Assembly (NCBI RefSeq): GCF_000149955.1
Contig: NC_031000.1
Coordinates: forward strand, 243,476-307,475
DNA length: 64,000 nt
Reading direction: 5' to 3'
From: Fusarium oxysporum f. sp. lycopersici 4287
Taxonomy: Eukaryota; Ascomycota; Sordariomycetes; Hypocreales; Nectriaceae
A model generated the notes under the pieces. It did no database searches. It saw only the letters and a list, made by a program, of their open reading frames with translations, and had not been told where the DNA came from. The translations under genes and the position numbers were made by a program. Positions 21,483-32,705 of this stretch are shown here, in pieces (positions within the stretch are counted from its first letter, which is position 1; the number at the start of each line of letters is the position of its first letter).

Positions 21483-21812
21483 ACTGTCAAGGTTTAGGCT
21501 GCAGAAATTCCATAATTGGGTGCAGGGTAATTCTCCATTTCTGAGATAAATATGCTTGGCTTGAACTTTGCTCGAAGCTTGATCGAAACGTGGGTATATC
21601 GAAAAGAGGGGAAGCGCATTTGGCTAGCTCTCTTTCAAGCGTACGATTGGTGGAATGCAGGTGCGGTACCTGTGCCGCGTCACCGGCATTCCCAACCTCG
21701 TGTTGGGCTACGAGACTATGTCCTTCTCGCCTCTGTTCAAAAACTTGGGCTAATTTTTCACTGTGAAAACTCGAGTAAATTCGCCACTAGTTTGTTCTTC
21801 TGACGCATTAAA
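21483..21812. other. Short spacer
   Basis: About 330 bp between the partial gene and the J-domain gene. No motif seen. It presumably holds the promoter of the gene at 21813. Confidence 0.4.
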
Positions 21813-23297
21813 ATGACATACGAACATATTGATTGGGATCTTTCAGAAGTCGTTGATCCAAAATACATCACTGCGGTCCGCACCCTCATTGACGACAACT
21901 ATCCACGGAGAGAACCGAAGAGCAGCAAATCTCCATATCCTACAGAGCATCTCGGATCCGAAAGTCTTTCATTCTATCCATGGAAAAAGAACGATGAGAA
22001 AATATTGCATCGCTATAATCCATTTCATTTCAGGATCCCTTACAGCCTTACTGCATTACACTATTTTTTCGAGTTTGATCACACCATATGCTTGAACGCT
22101 TATGGCCTAAACATCACGCCTGCGGAGGAGCGCTTAAACTTCCTTAGAGAATATCATCTATTATATGCCGACATCCTCGAGGCTTTGAATGGAGATGATG
22201 ATGCAGAGTCAAGACTTCGGACGAAAATCTACACAGACAGCATGTATCAGAGTGCTGGAATTCAGACCAGACATTTAAAACTTCCACGGAGGGAGAGTGC
22301 TCACATCAATTTCCGACTTTCACTGCTCGCTCATCTGGCCCTGGATATAGTTAAATCTGATGAGGAAGCTATTTCCACCGCCGCTAGAGTTAAAGTCTTA
22401 AAGCTGCTTTATAGTTTTGATATCGACTCCGTCGCCGCAGCATTCTCTGCTTACAACGAAGGCTTCTTGTTGCACCAGTCGGAGTTCGTGGAAGACTTGA
22501 TTCCCAGATCGTTTATCAAGCATGCGACGGAAAAGGGGGGAACGCCCCAGAATGATCTTTTTATCCGAAATTCCACAATCCGGAGTATATTTCGCATGCA
22601 GCCGCTGTACGACCAGATCGATTTCGATGCAGGACTATCTACGTTACTTCACCACTACCAAGCTGAGACTGTGCAGATCTTACTGAGTTTCTTGCGCCTC
22701 AACGTGGCAGTCGTGGCGCTGCCCAACAAACCCAGCTTCATGAGCGATGATTATGCAAAAAGAAACCGCGAATCAACAAAACTTGTTTTTCATTCGCTTG
22801 TTCAACTAAGCCAACTGGATTGGATACAGAAAAGAGAATTATTCGGTGTAAAAGCGAGCTACCGCACATGCACCAACGCTAGACCGTCTAGTTTCCAATC
22901 TCGCGTTGGTGCTACAACTGGAGTTGGAAGTGGAGTTTGTGACGAACTGGAATCTCTTTCTAAGGAGTCCTTGATCGCCCTGCTTCTCCAACACCGAGCA
23001 TACATCGAGCGCTTGGAAGAATTGCCCCCAGCATTGACCACGTAGCCAACCACAACAAAGCCGTCATTCGATGATCCAAAAGGATATTTTCAGATATTTG
23101 GCCTCGATCCCAGGACTCCAGAGAATATCGATGAGATCTTGACCCCCTATTATCGCGCCTTAGCATTAAAATGGCACCCGGACAAAAATGGCGATAACCC
23201 TGAAAAAACTCAGAAATTTAAGAAGCTCCAGACCGCATATGAGGTACTTTCAGATCCTGAACGACGCAGTCGTTACTTGACTCTTGGTCGCTTTTAA
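21813..23297 (+). pseudogene. Unknown protein with C-terminal J domain, separated by one in-frame TAG
   Basis: ATG 21813 opens 410 codons ending at TAG 23043-23045. The same frame continues without another stop to TAA at 23295-23297. The first 410 residues are mostly helical and match no family I know. The downstream 83 residues form a classic DnaJ domain: GYFQIFGLD, YYRALALKWHPDKNGD with intact HPD, and FKKLQTAYEVLSDPERRSRY. The J part has no Met of its own, so it depends on the upstream start. CAG-to-TAG is the simplest explanation of the stop. J domains stimulate Hsp70 ATPases; a J domain at the extreme C-terminus of a long unknown protein is uncommon. If the stop is real the co-chaperone part is lost. 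Confidence 0.75.
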
Positions 23298-24662
23298 AGT
23301 AGAGGAAGTTGAAAAAACGATGTTCTATCAACTCAATCTCCATCGACTAGCGGACAACGCAACTTGGCCGGCAAAGAGTATATTGGTTTGGTGCTTTTAC
23401 ATTTTGCAACAGAAAATTAGATTAATTTAAGATTGAAGTTCCGTGTATCATAGAGTTACAGCGTAATTCAACCTCAGTATTCGCATTCTAATATATAACG
23501 TTCTCTTCGCTAAGTCAACGAATGGCTAACACATGGATGGCTAACGAATGTACGAAATACCTAGAAAATATCTAGGATGAATGGAGGCGGTTCGGGTTTT
23601 GCCACCTTCTGACCAAAGTTGCGGAAATTATGTAGCTCTGCCAATGCAGATAGCGAACCTGAAACCATATACCTCTGTCATACCCTACCTCGTGAGCCCT
23701 CAAAAGGGGATTGACAAGTGACTGAAGTCCGGACCAATCCGGCCTAGACCGAACCCTTAATCCCTCCAACCTCTCCCATTCTTCGACGCCCCGGTTAGCG
23801 CAATGGTTAATTATAAACCTTTTTAAGTTGGTCTCAATCATATCAATAAAGTAGATAGCAGATTCCATTATAGAAAATACTAAGGGACTGAATCGGGCAG
23901 GCGATCGGCAATAATCGCATTATCCTAGATATCTCGCTGGGGTCTTATACAAGAGGTAGATAGTCAAAACTTCTCTTAAATCGCTTAATAGCAGCGACCT
24001 GAAAGGCACGGATTGAGTTCTACTGTTATTAGATATGCTAGGCAGAATTATTTTGTAGTATACCACCACACTCTTTTCAAACAATAATACGCCAAGAAGG
24101 ATTGTAGTAAAATAGAACTTCGAATTCCACAGTGAAAGGCGGTTATATTCTGCTAGTCATTGCAAAACATCAGCTTGTAAAGGCCGTTAAAAATAAACCT
24201 CGGATGAAAATCACAGTTGAAAGTGTCGATGATGTAAGAAAGCTAAAGTACGCGTGATTAACGCGACCGCAGACCGTCGATCAAAACGGGAAAGATAAGT
24301 CGCCAGTATGCGCGTATGGAAATAGACCGGAGATAGACATATATGTGCAAAGTGGAAAGGTAGTAGTAGTAGTAGTATTTATTACGCCCGGGAGAACGGA
24401 CCTCATAGGGCCTGTGGCTACGCTAAGCTATTCACGTATTCCCCGCTTTTCGTCCATTCTACACAAAAGAAAGCCCTACTGCTCCTCCTGTTCTTACTTT
24501 TCTACCCCCGTTTGCTTGACTCTGCTGAACAGACCTGCTTGAAGGCCAACCAATTGACAGCCCTCGAGCTCAAAGTTGATTTGTTTGATTTGATTGATAC
24601 CCTTTTCAATTCCGTGAGTGGAGACCCCTACCCGAAGTCATCCCCCTCGTGTACACCAACAC
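23298..24662. other. 1.4 kb AT-rich spacer with a decayed minus-strand frame
   Basis: A minus-strand frame with ATG at 23868 runs to 23572 (98 codons; contains IKRF-like and WFQVRYLHWQSYI segments) and continues upstream with stops, which suggests an eroded gene of unknown family. A (GTA)n microsatellite lies at about 24361-24377. A lone tRNA A-box-like string at 23795-23806 has no tRNA fold around it. Confidence 0.35.
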
Positions 24663-27280
24663 TCAGCTACCCGCCCAACTACCTAACCTTACTCCGCCCT
24701 GCCTGACCCAGTTCTTGAGGCATTGAACATGTTCCAATGTATCTGCGCCTATCGAGGGCCTCTGAGAAGTCAACGTCAGCTTCGCTAGGCTGAATTGTCT
24801 CTCACAATCACTCGCCATCGCTGGAATAGCAAAGACATCCAGGGCAAAGCTGCTCAGTGAAGGAAACGAAGCCCTGTGGTCTCTCCACCATTGGATAGCA
24901 TCCTGCGTATCCTGTGGCTCGAGACGGAGGTATCTTTTCGAGCTCGCCGACACTGGCCACCCGTCGCAAACGCTTTCTTTGTCTTGCTTTTAATCCACTG
25001 AAGTGTACTGACCATCCTCTTGGCCCATCGTCCTTGGCGCTGCGTCGTACTTCATTGTTTCTTCACACAGTCCCGGGTTCGCGTCGTACCAACGGGTGAA
25101 GTAATCCTTGATTCCAGCCTTGGCATCACGAACCCAAGCGAGTTGTTCCTCAGAGATCCAAGTGGCCTCTAACCAGCTGATCCCGAACCTCGGATGAAGA
25201 ATGATCGCTGCCGCAAACAAGGGAGATTCTCCGAGTTTGTCATAATACTCATTTAGCTTCTTCCACCCGTTATTAATCGATGCCCGGATGTAGGCTCGAT
25301 GGTCTGCTGGTAATGTGCTCTTTTGCGACGTCTCGGACGCTGATCGCTTCTCCGCCGTGGAATATTCAGCCCGAGAATGCAGCGGTAAGGCAGATTCTAT
25401 GAATCTCGTGGGTTGGCTCCGCTGCGGTAGCGCGTAAACCTCATCCTCGTCAAAGCGGGCAGGGAGACGGCGAACGCGGCTTGGTCGACCGTTGGACTCT
25501 CGGAAATTTGCTGACGCCGTTGCAATCCGCTCCGCAGCATCCACTTGAGTTTCTCCCATCGTCTCCTCCGTAACCTCACTATAGAAGACCTTGCAGTCCT
25601 CAAAATGCTCCAACAGATATTCCATTCCTATCAGCACTTCCCACAGGCGTCCATGGCTGTCACCTTTACCCCAGCCTTGCGTCCGCATCGTCTGAAGGTA
25701 TATGGGTTTGAGAATCTCGTTGACCTCGCCAAGAACCCGCCAGTCTTCGCTAGACAATCTGTCCTCCGCCGGGATCCGTCTTGCCCCGTCTTCCTCTTCT
25801 TGAGTTGCAAAGATAAATTCTCTGATATCTGTCTGCTTTCGCAAAGCCCTCTCAATCATCATGTAAGCGGAGTTCCACCGCGTTTCGTTGTTCATGACAA
25901 CCTCGAGCTCGGCCGTGGATTCCTCGCAGAGCCGATATTCCTCGTAATCCTGCTCCCGGGCTATTCGCTTGAACTGTTCACTCCGCTGCGGTGACGAACG
26001 GATAAACTTGATAATATTGCGGAGCTTACCAATGGGGCCCTTTGCGCGCTAATGATCCAGGTCCTGCTCAATAAGGCCGCGCATGTTGTTAATGTCAGAC
26101 TCCAGCTCAAACGAGTCGACGTATTTGCCAAAGAGAAAGGCTCGCGCGACGAGATTGAGCGTGTGCCCATAGCATCGCATCCGGCGGGCCTTTATATCAA
26201 CAGGCCTCATCGATGGATCGAGCTGCTGGTACATGTGGTACAGACAAGTATCGTTTGCCGCCATGTTATGGAGATGGCACAGCCAACTCGCCCCTCAATC
26301 TCCCATTCGTGGACGATGTCGATCAGAGAACCTCGCCGGTTCTCGCCACTATGAGCACCAAATTGACGACGCAGAGCCAGCAGACGGGATTGCTGATGCC
26401 CCAATTGATCTATAAAGTGCGCAAATACAGCCATGATTGCAAAGCGATTCGGTGACGTCCAGAGGTCGAAGCTAATGTGCACCGCTGTCAAAGCGTTGCG
26501 GAGCTCTGCTTTGATGGTATCCCGCTTCGCTTCAAAGAGCCGATGTATCTCTCTAGTGACAGAACTACCACTCCACGCCATCTGGAGTACTAAATCACTG
26601 TCGAAATGGTTGAAGATCTTCCGAAGAAAGCTGTGCTCGAAGATGGTGGATGGCACATCGCTATCAATGACGAAGCCGACGCTTAGTTCTTGGATGGCTT
26701 TTATTTTCGCCCTTGGTATGGCGCTCTGTTCAAGCCGGCGCCTTTTCGGTGTTGCACCAGAATAAATATCAATGACACCTTCATCACCAGGACTTGACTC
26801 GCTAGACTGGCTGGCTGGGGTGATCCGGTGAGCTCTAGGTCGGTCAGCTGCTGGATATCTTGTCAAAGAGATTGAACGGGATAAGCACAGACTTTCGAAG
26901 ATGGTCCGCTGCGGAAGACGTGGCTTGCACCGAAAAGAACTCCGCTGCGCCTCTCATATCACATTGATTGCAGCACCAGACGTGACCTATCGGTAGATCC
27001 TGATAGTTCCGTGCGACCTAATCCAGCTCTTCCTGCCCTTTGCACCTTTCCGAGCTAACAAATCCTCCTGGACGAAGCGACGGTTCTTCCAGGTAATCTT
27101 AGGCAGATTCTCAATGGTCGGGTTGGGAGGTAAAGCTCCAACGGCTGCTTCTTCCAACTGCTTGGCCACCGTTTTAGGCTGAGACAATCGTGAGAAGACG
27201 GAAGAAGGAGGTGTAGGGCAAGGTGTCAATGTTGTTGGCGGAAAGCCAGCTGGCGACGGGGAGAGTGGCGAGTTCGACAT
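24663..27280 (-). pseudogene. hAT-family transposase, frameshifted
   Basis: Minus-strand pieces in several frames together cover a whole hAT transposase. The start is at ATG 27278-27280 (MSNSPLSPSP...), followed by a BED-type zinc finger at about 26880-26960 (HVWCCNQCDMRGAAEFF...HLRK). Then come SFDLWTSPN, NDTCLYHMYQQL, RCYGHTLNLVARAFLFGK, NETRWNSAYMMIERAL, and the C-terminal dimerisation region AIPAMASDCERQFS...RPSIGADTLEHVQCLKNW ending at 24663. At least three frame changes (near 26.98, 26.2 and 24.97 kb) disable it. The C-terminal motifs are those of fungal hAT elements such as Restless or Tfo1-like families. I could not locate terminal inverted repeats or an 8 bp duplication. Confidence 0.88.
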
Positions 27281-27648
27281 CCTACTGGTGAAATGGAATA
27301 AAAACCACGTGTAGAAGGGATTATTTTGATGGCGCGACATGGTTGGAAAACGCGTTCCACATTGCATACGCGCGGTGGGGTCATGCGTTAGATCACGATA
27401 GCAGATACTTAGCTTTGCCGCTAATCCCCCCGCTATTTGAGAGTAGACTTCCATCTGCGACTATCTAGTGTAGGGTAGTGGCTCGGGAAGGTGTGGATTT
27501 TCCCTCGAGATTAGACGATTACATGATGCATATGTAATATGTCAATTATTTCAACTTTAGAAATGTGTGGTTTGATTTGATTGAAAGGAAGAATTCGACG
27601 ATTTGATTGATTGAGTTGACATATGATGAGCGCTGACACATATAGTCA
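27281..27648. other. Spacer between hAT gene and MITE
   Basis: No gene seen. It should contain the right end of the hAT element, but no inverted partner to the left flank was found by eye. Confidence 0.35.
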
Positions 27649-27653
27649 CATTG

Positions 27654-27832
27654 TGTCGCAGGCCGGGCATGGTCTCAACGAGCCTCAGGAACAATAGCCC
27701 TTAGTAATCGAGCTGGGTGATTTAAAGTAAAACCTGTGGGATGGAATACTCCACACAGAAGATAGAACCAATCAACTCACTACTGCTGCTCATCACATTC
27801 ACTTTAACCCTTTAAGTACGCTAAGTGCGACA
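27654..27832 (+). mobile_element. TGTCGCA-ended MITE, copy 1 (179 bp)
   Basis: Ends TGTCGCA...TGCGACA with a 5 bp target duplication CATTG (27649-27653 and 27833-27837). The interior is shared with 31469-31656 almost base for base, including a long run around GATTTAAAGTAAAACCTGTG, and with 34670-34829 in reverse orientation. No coding capacity. Confidence 0.88.
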
Positions 27833-27837
27833 CATTG

Positions 27838-29384
27838 ATAAGGCGGGGCCATCAGAACTTACCCCTGTCAACGTTGCCCAAAGTAGCGGGGCGCATAGTT
27901 ATGGTGGGCTGGTGTCGAGACCGAGCTTGGTGGTGAAGACGTGATGCGTCCGTGCCCGAAGCCTCAACTGAAAAACTGAAACCATTGTTTTTGGGCAAGG
28001 AGGAGATGAGATTCCCAGCTACAGTCGTCATTCACCTGCATGTACTGGCAGGACCTTAGTAATTATTCGTCGCTGTATAATATATAGATAATAACGGCGA
28101 AAAATTTCTTTCTTTGAATGTCTTAGTTTTAAGTCAGTTATGTAACAATCGATAAGGGCTATTTATCATCCTCTTATCAGCTAAAATTGCCCCCTGAAGC
28201 AATCCGAATGTGCTATAGCTCTCATGTTGCGCCAACAAACGGCATCAAGTAGCGTCAACGTAGGGATTCAGAAAGAATAGGACCTTGCATCCCTCAATAG
28301 CAACCTTGAGTTCGTCAGCAAAGGCTGGGCTGCTCGACTTAGGTTGTCCCAAAGCGTCGCTGAAGAGCGATGACCTGTCATTTCATCACTTAATCTTCGC
28401 TATTAATTAATTAGCGGGCCCAACCTAATTGCTAGGCCACGTATAGGGCTGGTTCCCCCACGCCGTTGGTCTGGGAAGCAACTGGCTCCGGCAAGAGATC
28501 GATATTAGAGCGATTGCAAGGGAGCTGGATTACGAGAGAGGAAGAAACTATTTGAAGACGATCAGAGATTTTTAATCAAACCTTATGTATTCGCTGACAT
28601 CTAAACGAAGATAGCAAAGAGGGGCTGATAAAACGAGGCTACCTGGTAGATAATTCTGCAAGCCTCTTTGCAGATAAATGAGGAAATTTTTACGAGGCCC
28701 TTGCGGGCGAGGTACGTACCAGTTCGGAGCGTGGGTATATGCTAGACTGGAATGTACCTTGCACAAATCAACCTAAAGTTCAGATCTGATACGTTGGAAC
28801 AACAGGGATAATGTCAAAAGGAGCTGCAGCACCAGTACACACGCTACGCAACAGTTGAAGGTCCGGTCCCGTGCCCCCTTCCTTGACGCTAATCAAGGGC
28901 CTTTACCTAGTCCATTTCTCACAAGGGCCGAAATCCTCAACGCTCGTTATCCCCATCTTTACACACCCTGGCCCTGACCGGACCTTCCCTATCTCGGCCA
29001 GTGGGTTAGCACTTCTGACAGCCACACGATGATCATGTCGCACATTCTGGCGTTTATACGAAGTCTGCGTGTCTGTCAATTTATCAGGTACGACCTCGAT
29101 TTAGAAGCACAAACACACAGACCCTCGACCGTTCGGGTCCACCCATTCAGACTCCTCGACCACTGTAAGTTTTATCACCCAATAGTTCTCCCTGTAGCGC
29201 TCTCGATAGTCCGTGCTGTGGTCGAGAAAGGGGGGGAGATTTGCAATGCATAGCCCATTCTTGTCCTATTCCACTACTCGGCACGCCTCCGCATGTCTCT
29301 GTGACCACTCATAAAGCCTTTGTTGTCTGTATCTTGACATCGCTTGTCTGTGGGCTTCCCTGAAATTCACTCAACGTATACGCC
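27838..29384. other. 1.5 kb spacer upstream of the FAD oxidoreductase
   Basis: No gene, RNA or repeat recognised. Composition is mixed with short AT-rich blocks near 28.1 and 28.4 kb. Confidence 0.5.
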
Positions 29385-29473
29385 ACTCATTTACCCAATT
29401 ACTTTATTTACTTTCCACCTTCTCTTTCTTCTTCCCATCACAGCAGTCGGGTCATCTTCAATTATTAACAAAC
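29385..29473 (+). promoter_or_regulatory. CT-rich leader of the FAD oxidoreductase
   Basis: A pyrimidine-rich tract (ACTTTCCACCTTCTCTTTCT and following bases) precedes ATG 29474, which has an AACAAACATGG context. CT-rich blocks just before the start are typical of expressed filamentous-fungal genes. Confidence 0.4.
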
Positions 29474-31169
29474 ATGGCAGGTCTTCTTAGGAATCGATTC
29501 CTCATCCTCATCTTCACTATTTACATGGTGTCGTATCTTATGATATCTGTTTCAGCCGCTCCATCAAAACGAGCAGATGTCCCAGGTAGATATGACGTGG
29601 TCATTTACGGTAACACAGCCGCTGCGATAGCTGCTGCGGTACAGACCAAGCGCATGAAAAAGACTGTAGCGATTGTGTTTCCCGGCCATACGCTAGGTGG
29701 CCTCACAACATCGGGCCTTGGCTGGACAGATTCCAAGAACGGAGACTCTATCGGCGGTATTGCCAGAGAGTTCTATGGCAAGGTTTACACACACTACCAG
29801 AAAAGCACTTCATGGAGGCAAGAGACACGTGCAGGATACATTGGACGAAGGATTGGTGCTCAACCAGGACCTGCCATCGATGAGGGCAAGAAGGTCCAGT
29901 GGACTTTTGAGCCCAAGGTTGCCGAGTACATCTTGGAGAAGTGGATGAAGGATGGAAAGATTCCCATCTTCCGCAACCAGGGTATTGATAGATCCAAGAG
30001 TGGTGTGGTCAAGAAGAATGGTCAGATCACTTCTTTCAAGACACTCACTGGGGATGTTTTCCAGGCAAAGATGTTTATCGATGCTAGCTACGAAGGTGAT
30101 CTCATGGAGGCTGCCGGCATTTCCTATCGTACGGGACGCGAAAGTTTGGACGACTACAACGAGTCAGCAGCTGGTTTCCGTCTTGGTGGCCTCGAGCAGC
30201 TCTCTAAAATTGATCCATACAAGAAGAAGGGCGACCCAAGCAGCGGTTTGATTTCTGGTGTCGGACGAATAGTCAAGAACCCCGATGCCATCAAAGGTCA
30301 GGGCGATGCCTTTCGCCTTCAGTCCTACAATTTCCGTCTCAGTCTCACAAGGCAGGCTGGCAATAGAATCCCTTTCATCAAGCCTGCTGACTACGTCGAG
30401 TCTCGATACGAAATGCTCTTGCGTTACTTTGAGTCGGGCTACACAGGCACCCCTTTCACCAGCCAGCTCATGCCCAACATCAAAACTGACACCACTGATA
30501 TTATGGGTCTGGCTGAACCCTGTGTGAAGCGGTTTTCTGTTCAGGGGAAGAGAACGCCATGGTCCTTATGAGAAGCGTAAGCAGATTTATCAACAACACA
30601 AGTCTTACACACAAGGCTTCTTCTGGACATTGGCTAATCACCCTCGCATCCCACAATCCTTCCGCACAAGGGTAAATGCTTGGGGATATGCCAAGGACGA
30701 GTGGGCGAACAATGGTAACTGGCCTTATGAGATTTATATCCGAGAGGCACGTCGTATGGATGGTGGATATACTATGAAGCAGAGCGACATCCAGTCTCCC
30801 CCAGCACGACCAAACCACAGCATTGGTCTAGGCGCCTACACCCTCGATGTGCATCAGGTCGAGCGTGTGCTTGTTGATGGGAAGATCCGCGATGAGGGCA
30901 AAGTACATGTGCCTACACCAGGTCCCTTCAACATTCCCCTTCCCGCTATTCTTCCCAAGGCGAGCGAAGCGACCAATTTCCTCAACCCTGTCACGTTAAG
31001 CGCCACTCACATTGCCTATTCGGCCATCCGTATGGAGCCCACCTACATGATCCTTGGTCAGAGTGCTGCCACTGCGGCATGTCTTGCCATTGATCAGGGT
31101 GTCAAGATTCAAGACGTGGATCGTGCAAAGTTGATTGCAAGGCTCAAGGCGGATAAGCAGTTGCTATGA
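29474..31169 (+). CDS. Secreted FAD-dependent oxidoreductase (FAD_oxidored type)
   Basis: From ATG 29474: an N-terminal hydrophobic signal segment (FLILIFTIYMVSYLMISVSAA), then the Rossmann FAD motif DVVIYGNTAAAIAAAVQTKR and HTLGGLTTSGLGWTD. FIDASYEGDLMEAAGISYRTGRE follows, as in PF12831 flavoproteins. The frame closes at 30571. The conserved remainder (YTQGFFWTLANHPRIP, WPYEIYIREARRMDGGYTM, SIGLGAYTLDVHQ and the FAD-binding end RMEPTYMILGQSAATAACLA) continues in another frame from about 30575 to 31169. A frame change lies in 30520-30575: an AG at 30561-30562 could close a ~46 bp intron, but about 15-20 family residues seem missing, so a small deletion or frameshift is equally possible. Substrate unknown; secretion suggests sugar or polysaccharide-derived substrates. 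Confidence 0.75.
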
Positions 31170-31463
31170 GTTCTTTTGTACCGTTTATAAGATGCCAACT
31201 ATCTTTGAATGTTAATCGAGTATCAACTGTTCATACTGTATGCATCTCAGCCGTGTCAATGTGATACAGTTCTTACGCAGAAGTCTACCATCTTTAAGCT
31301 CTGCTGTGCGCCACCTCCTGACGGCCCGGTCAAACCTTAAAATGCCTCTGACGATATCGGAATTTTGTTCAGGCTAGTCCAAGTCCCGTGGCCCAGGTTC
31401 CGTGTCACTGGATCACGATCAGCTGCTATCGTGATGCGCCACTCGGTGTGGCACAAGGTCTAA
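31170..31463. other. 3-prime flank of oxidoreductase
   Basis: Nothing recognised before the second MITE copy. Confidence 0.4.
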
Positions 31464-31468
31464 ATTAG

Positions 31469-31656
31469 TGTCGCAGGCTGGGCATGGTCTCAATGATCCT
31501 CAGGACCAACAGCCCTTAGTAATCAAGCTGGGTGATTTAAAGTAAAACCTGTGGGATGGAATACCCCACACAGAAGATAGAACCAATCAACTCACTACTG
31601 CTGCTCATTATGAATGACCCGACCTTCAATCCATTTTAAGCACATCCAGTGCGACA
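31469..31656 (+). mobile_element. TGTCGCA-ended MITE, copy 2 (188 bp)
   Basis: TGTCGCA...TGCGACA ends with 5 bp duplication ATTAG (31464-31468 and 31657-31661). Same orientation as copy 1 and nearly identical to it over most of the length; the two copies flank the FAD oxidoreductase gene. Confidence 0.88.
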
Positions 31657-31661
31657 ATTAG

Positions 31662-32703
31662 CTTTCGGAAGTTTCAGCCCAAAAATTTGACTTCATCTCC
31701 TGAGAGCGCAAGGACCTCCAAGCCGGTCACGATGAGGGGTTCAAGCCAATTAAAATGTGCGAAATTAAGGATACATAATTCCTCATCTAAATTATATGAT
31801 AATAGAAGTCCCAACAATATTGGTTGTTACAAATCGCAACATTGCATAATTTGCAGCCGTACCAAGTCTGCTTGCGAAGCTTCCTCTTATTGCCGTCAGT
31901 CTCCTTTTAAGGGGCTACTTTTCTAACCCTTTGCCGACGTCTAGCGTGCACGGACCAGAACATGTGCATTGCGTCGCAATTTCGCAGCAATCATTGTAGT
32001 AGGAACCTCGTCTCATAGATTTTCTAGCTGAAATTTTCTTTGAGCAATGCTTCCGCTTTTAACGCTCCCCCTCCTTTTCAGCCGTTAAGGACGGAGACGG
32101 GATGCCTAACCGGTGGGAGGTTTGGGAAAATGGCGTCTAAAAAACTGAGGGTGTAGTCGTGAAGGTGGCGGAAGGGTATGGACCACTCCAATGATCCAGG
32201 GAGCTGATTGGGGAGGTAGACATGGAATTATTGAATAAGAATTCACTCTGCCTGTAAACGCTTGCTAAAGTGCCTCCTTCCGCCGACCGTGCAAGGGCTC
32301 GTTGGTCCATTGAACACTATTGCCCTTAAAAAGGATTGGAGGAAATGGATGGTGTATTGAAAGCGTCACCTGGCTTGATTCTTATGGAATCGAATGCCAT
32401 AGATCCTCCTTCACCCATCATGTAGTTGCCTGGTGAGTTGATTAGCTATAATAGCTCGCAGCAGTGGAATGAGGAGCTACGAGAATCGTAACGAAAATTT
32501 TTAATTCTTTTTAAGGATTTAGAATGATGATAGACAAGATTTGTTTATAGTAGCTTCTGTTGATTTGGGGCCAATTTCCAGGAAGCTGGACGATATTTAG
32601 TGCCTGGTTTCGATGGCAGAAGGAGCCGTAATTGAGCTGGGCGCGAAATCGTCTGTTCCTTAGCTTATGGAGGAAACGGACGGAGTTATGACGTCACCAG
32701 GAG
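31662..32703. other. 1 kb spacer
   Basis: No gene recognised. Short AT-rich segments around 32.5 kb. Confidence 0.5.
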
Positions 32704-32705
32704 TA

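Noticed and set aside
23795..23806. A-box-like TTAGCGCAATGG resembling a tRNA promoter
   Set aside because: No B box at the right distance and no cloverleaf; possibly chance or a very old SINE piece.
24600..27480. Terminal inverted repeats for the hAT element
   Set aside because: CTACCC/GGGTAG-type matches near 24.67 and 27.47 kb were considered, but the left one lies inside the transposase coding end and the match is poor.
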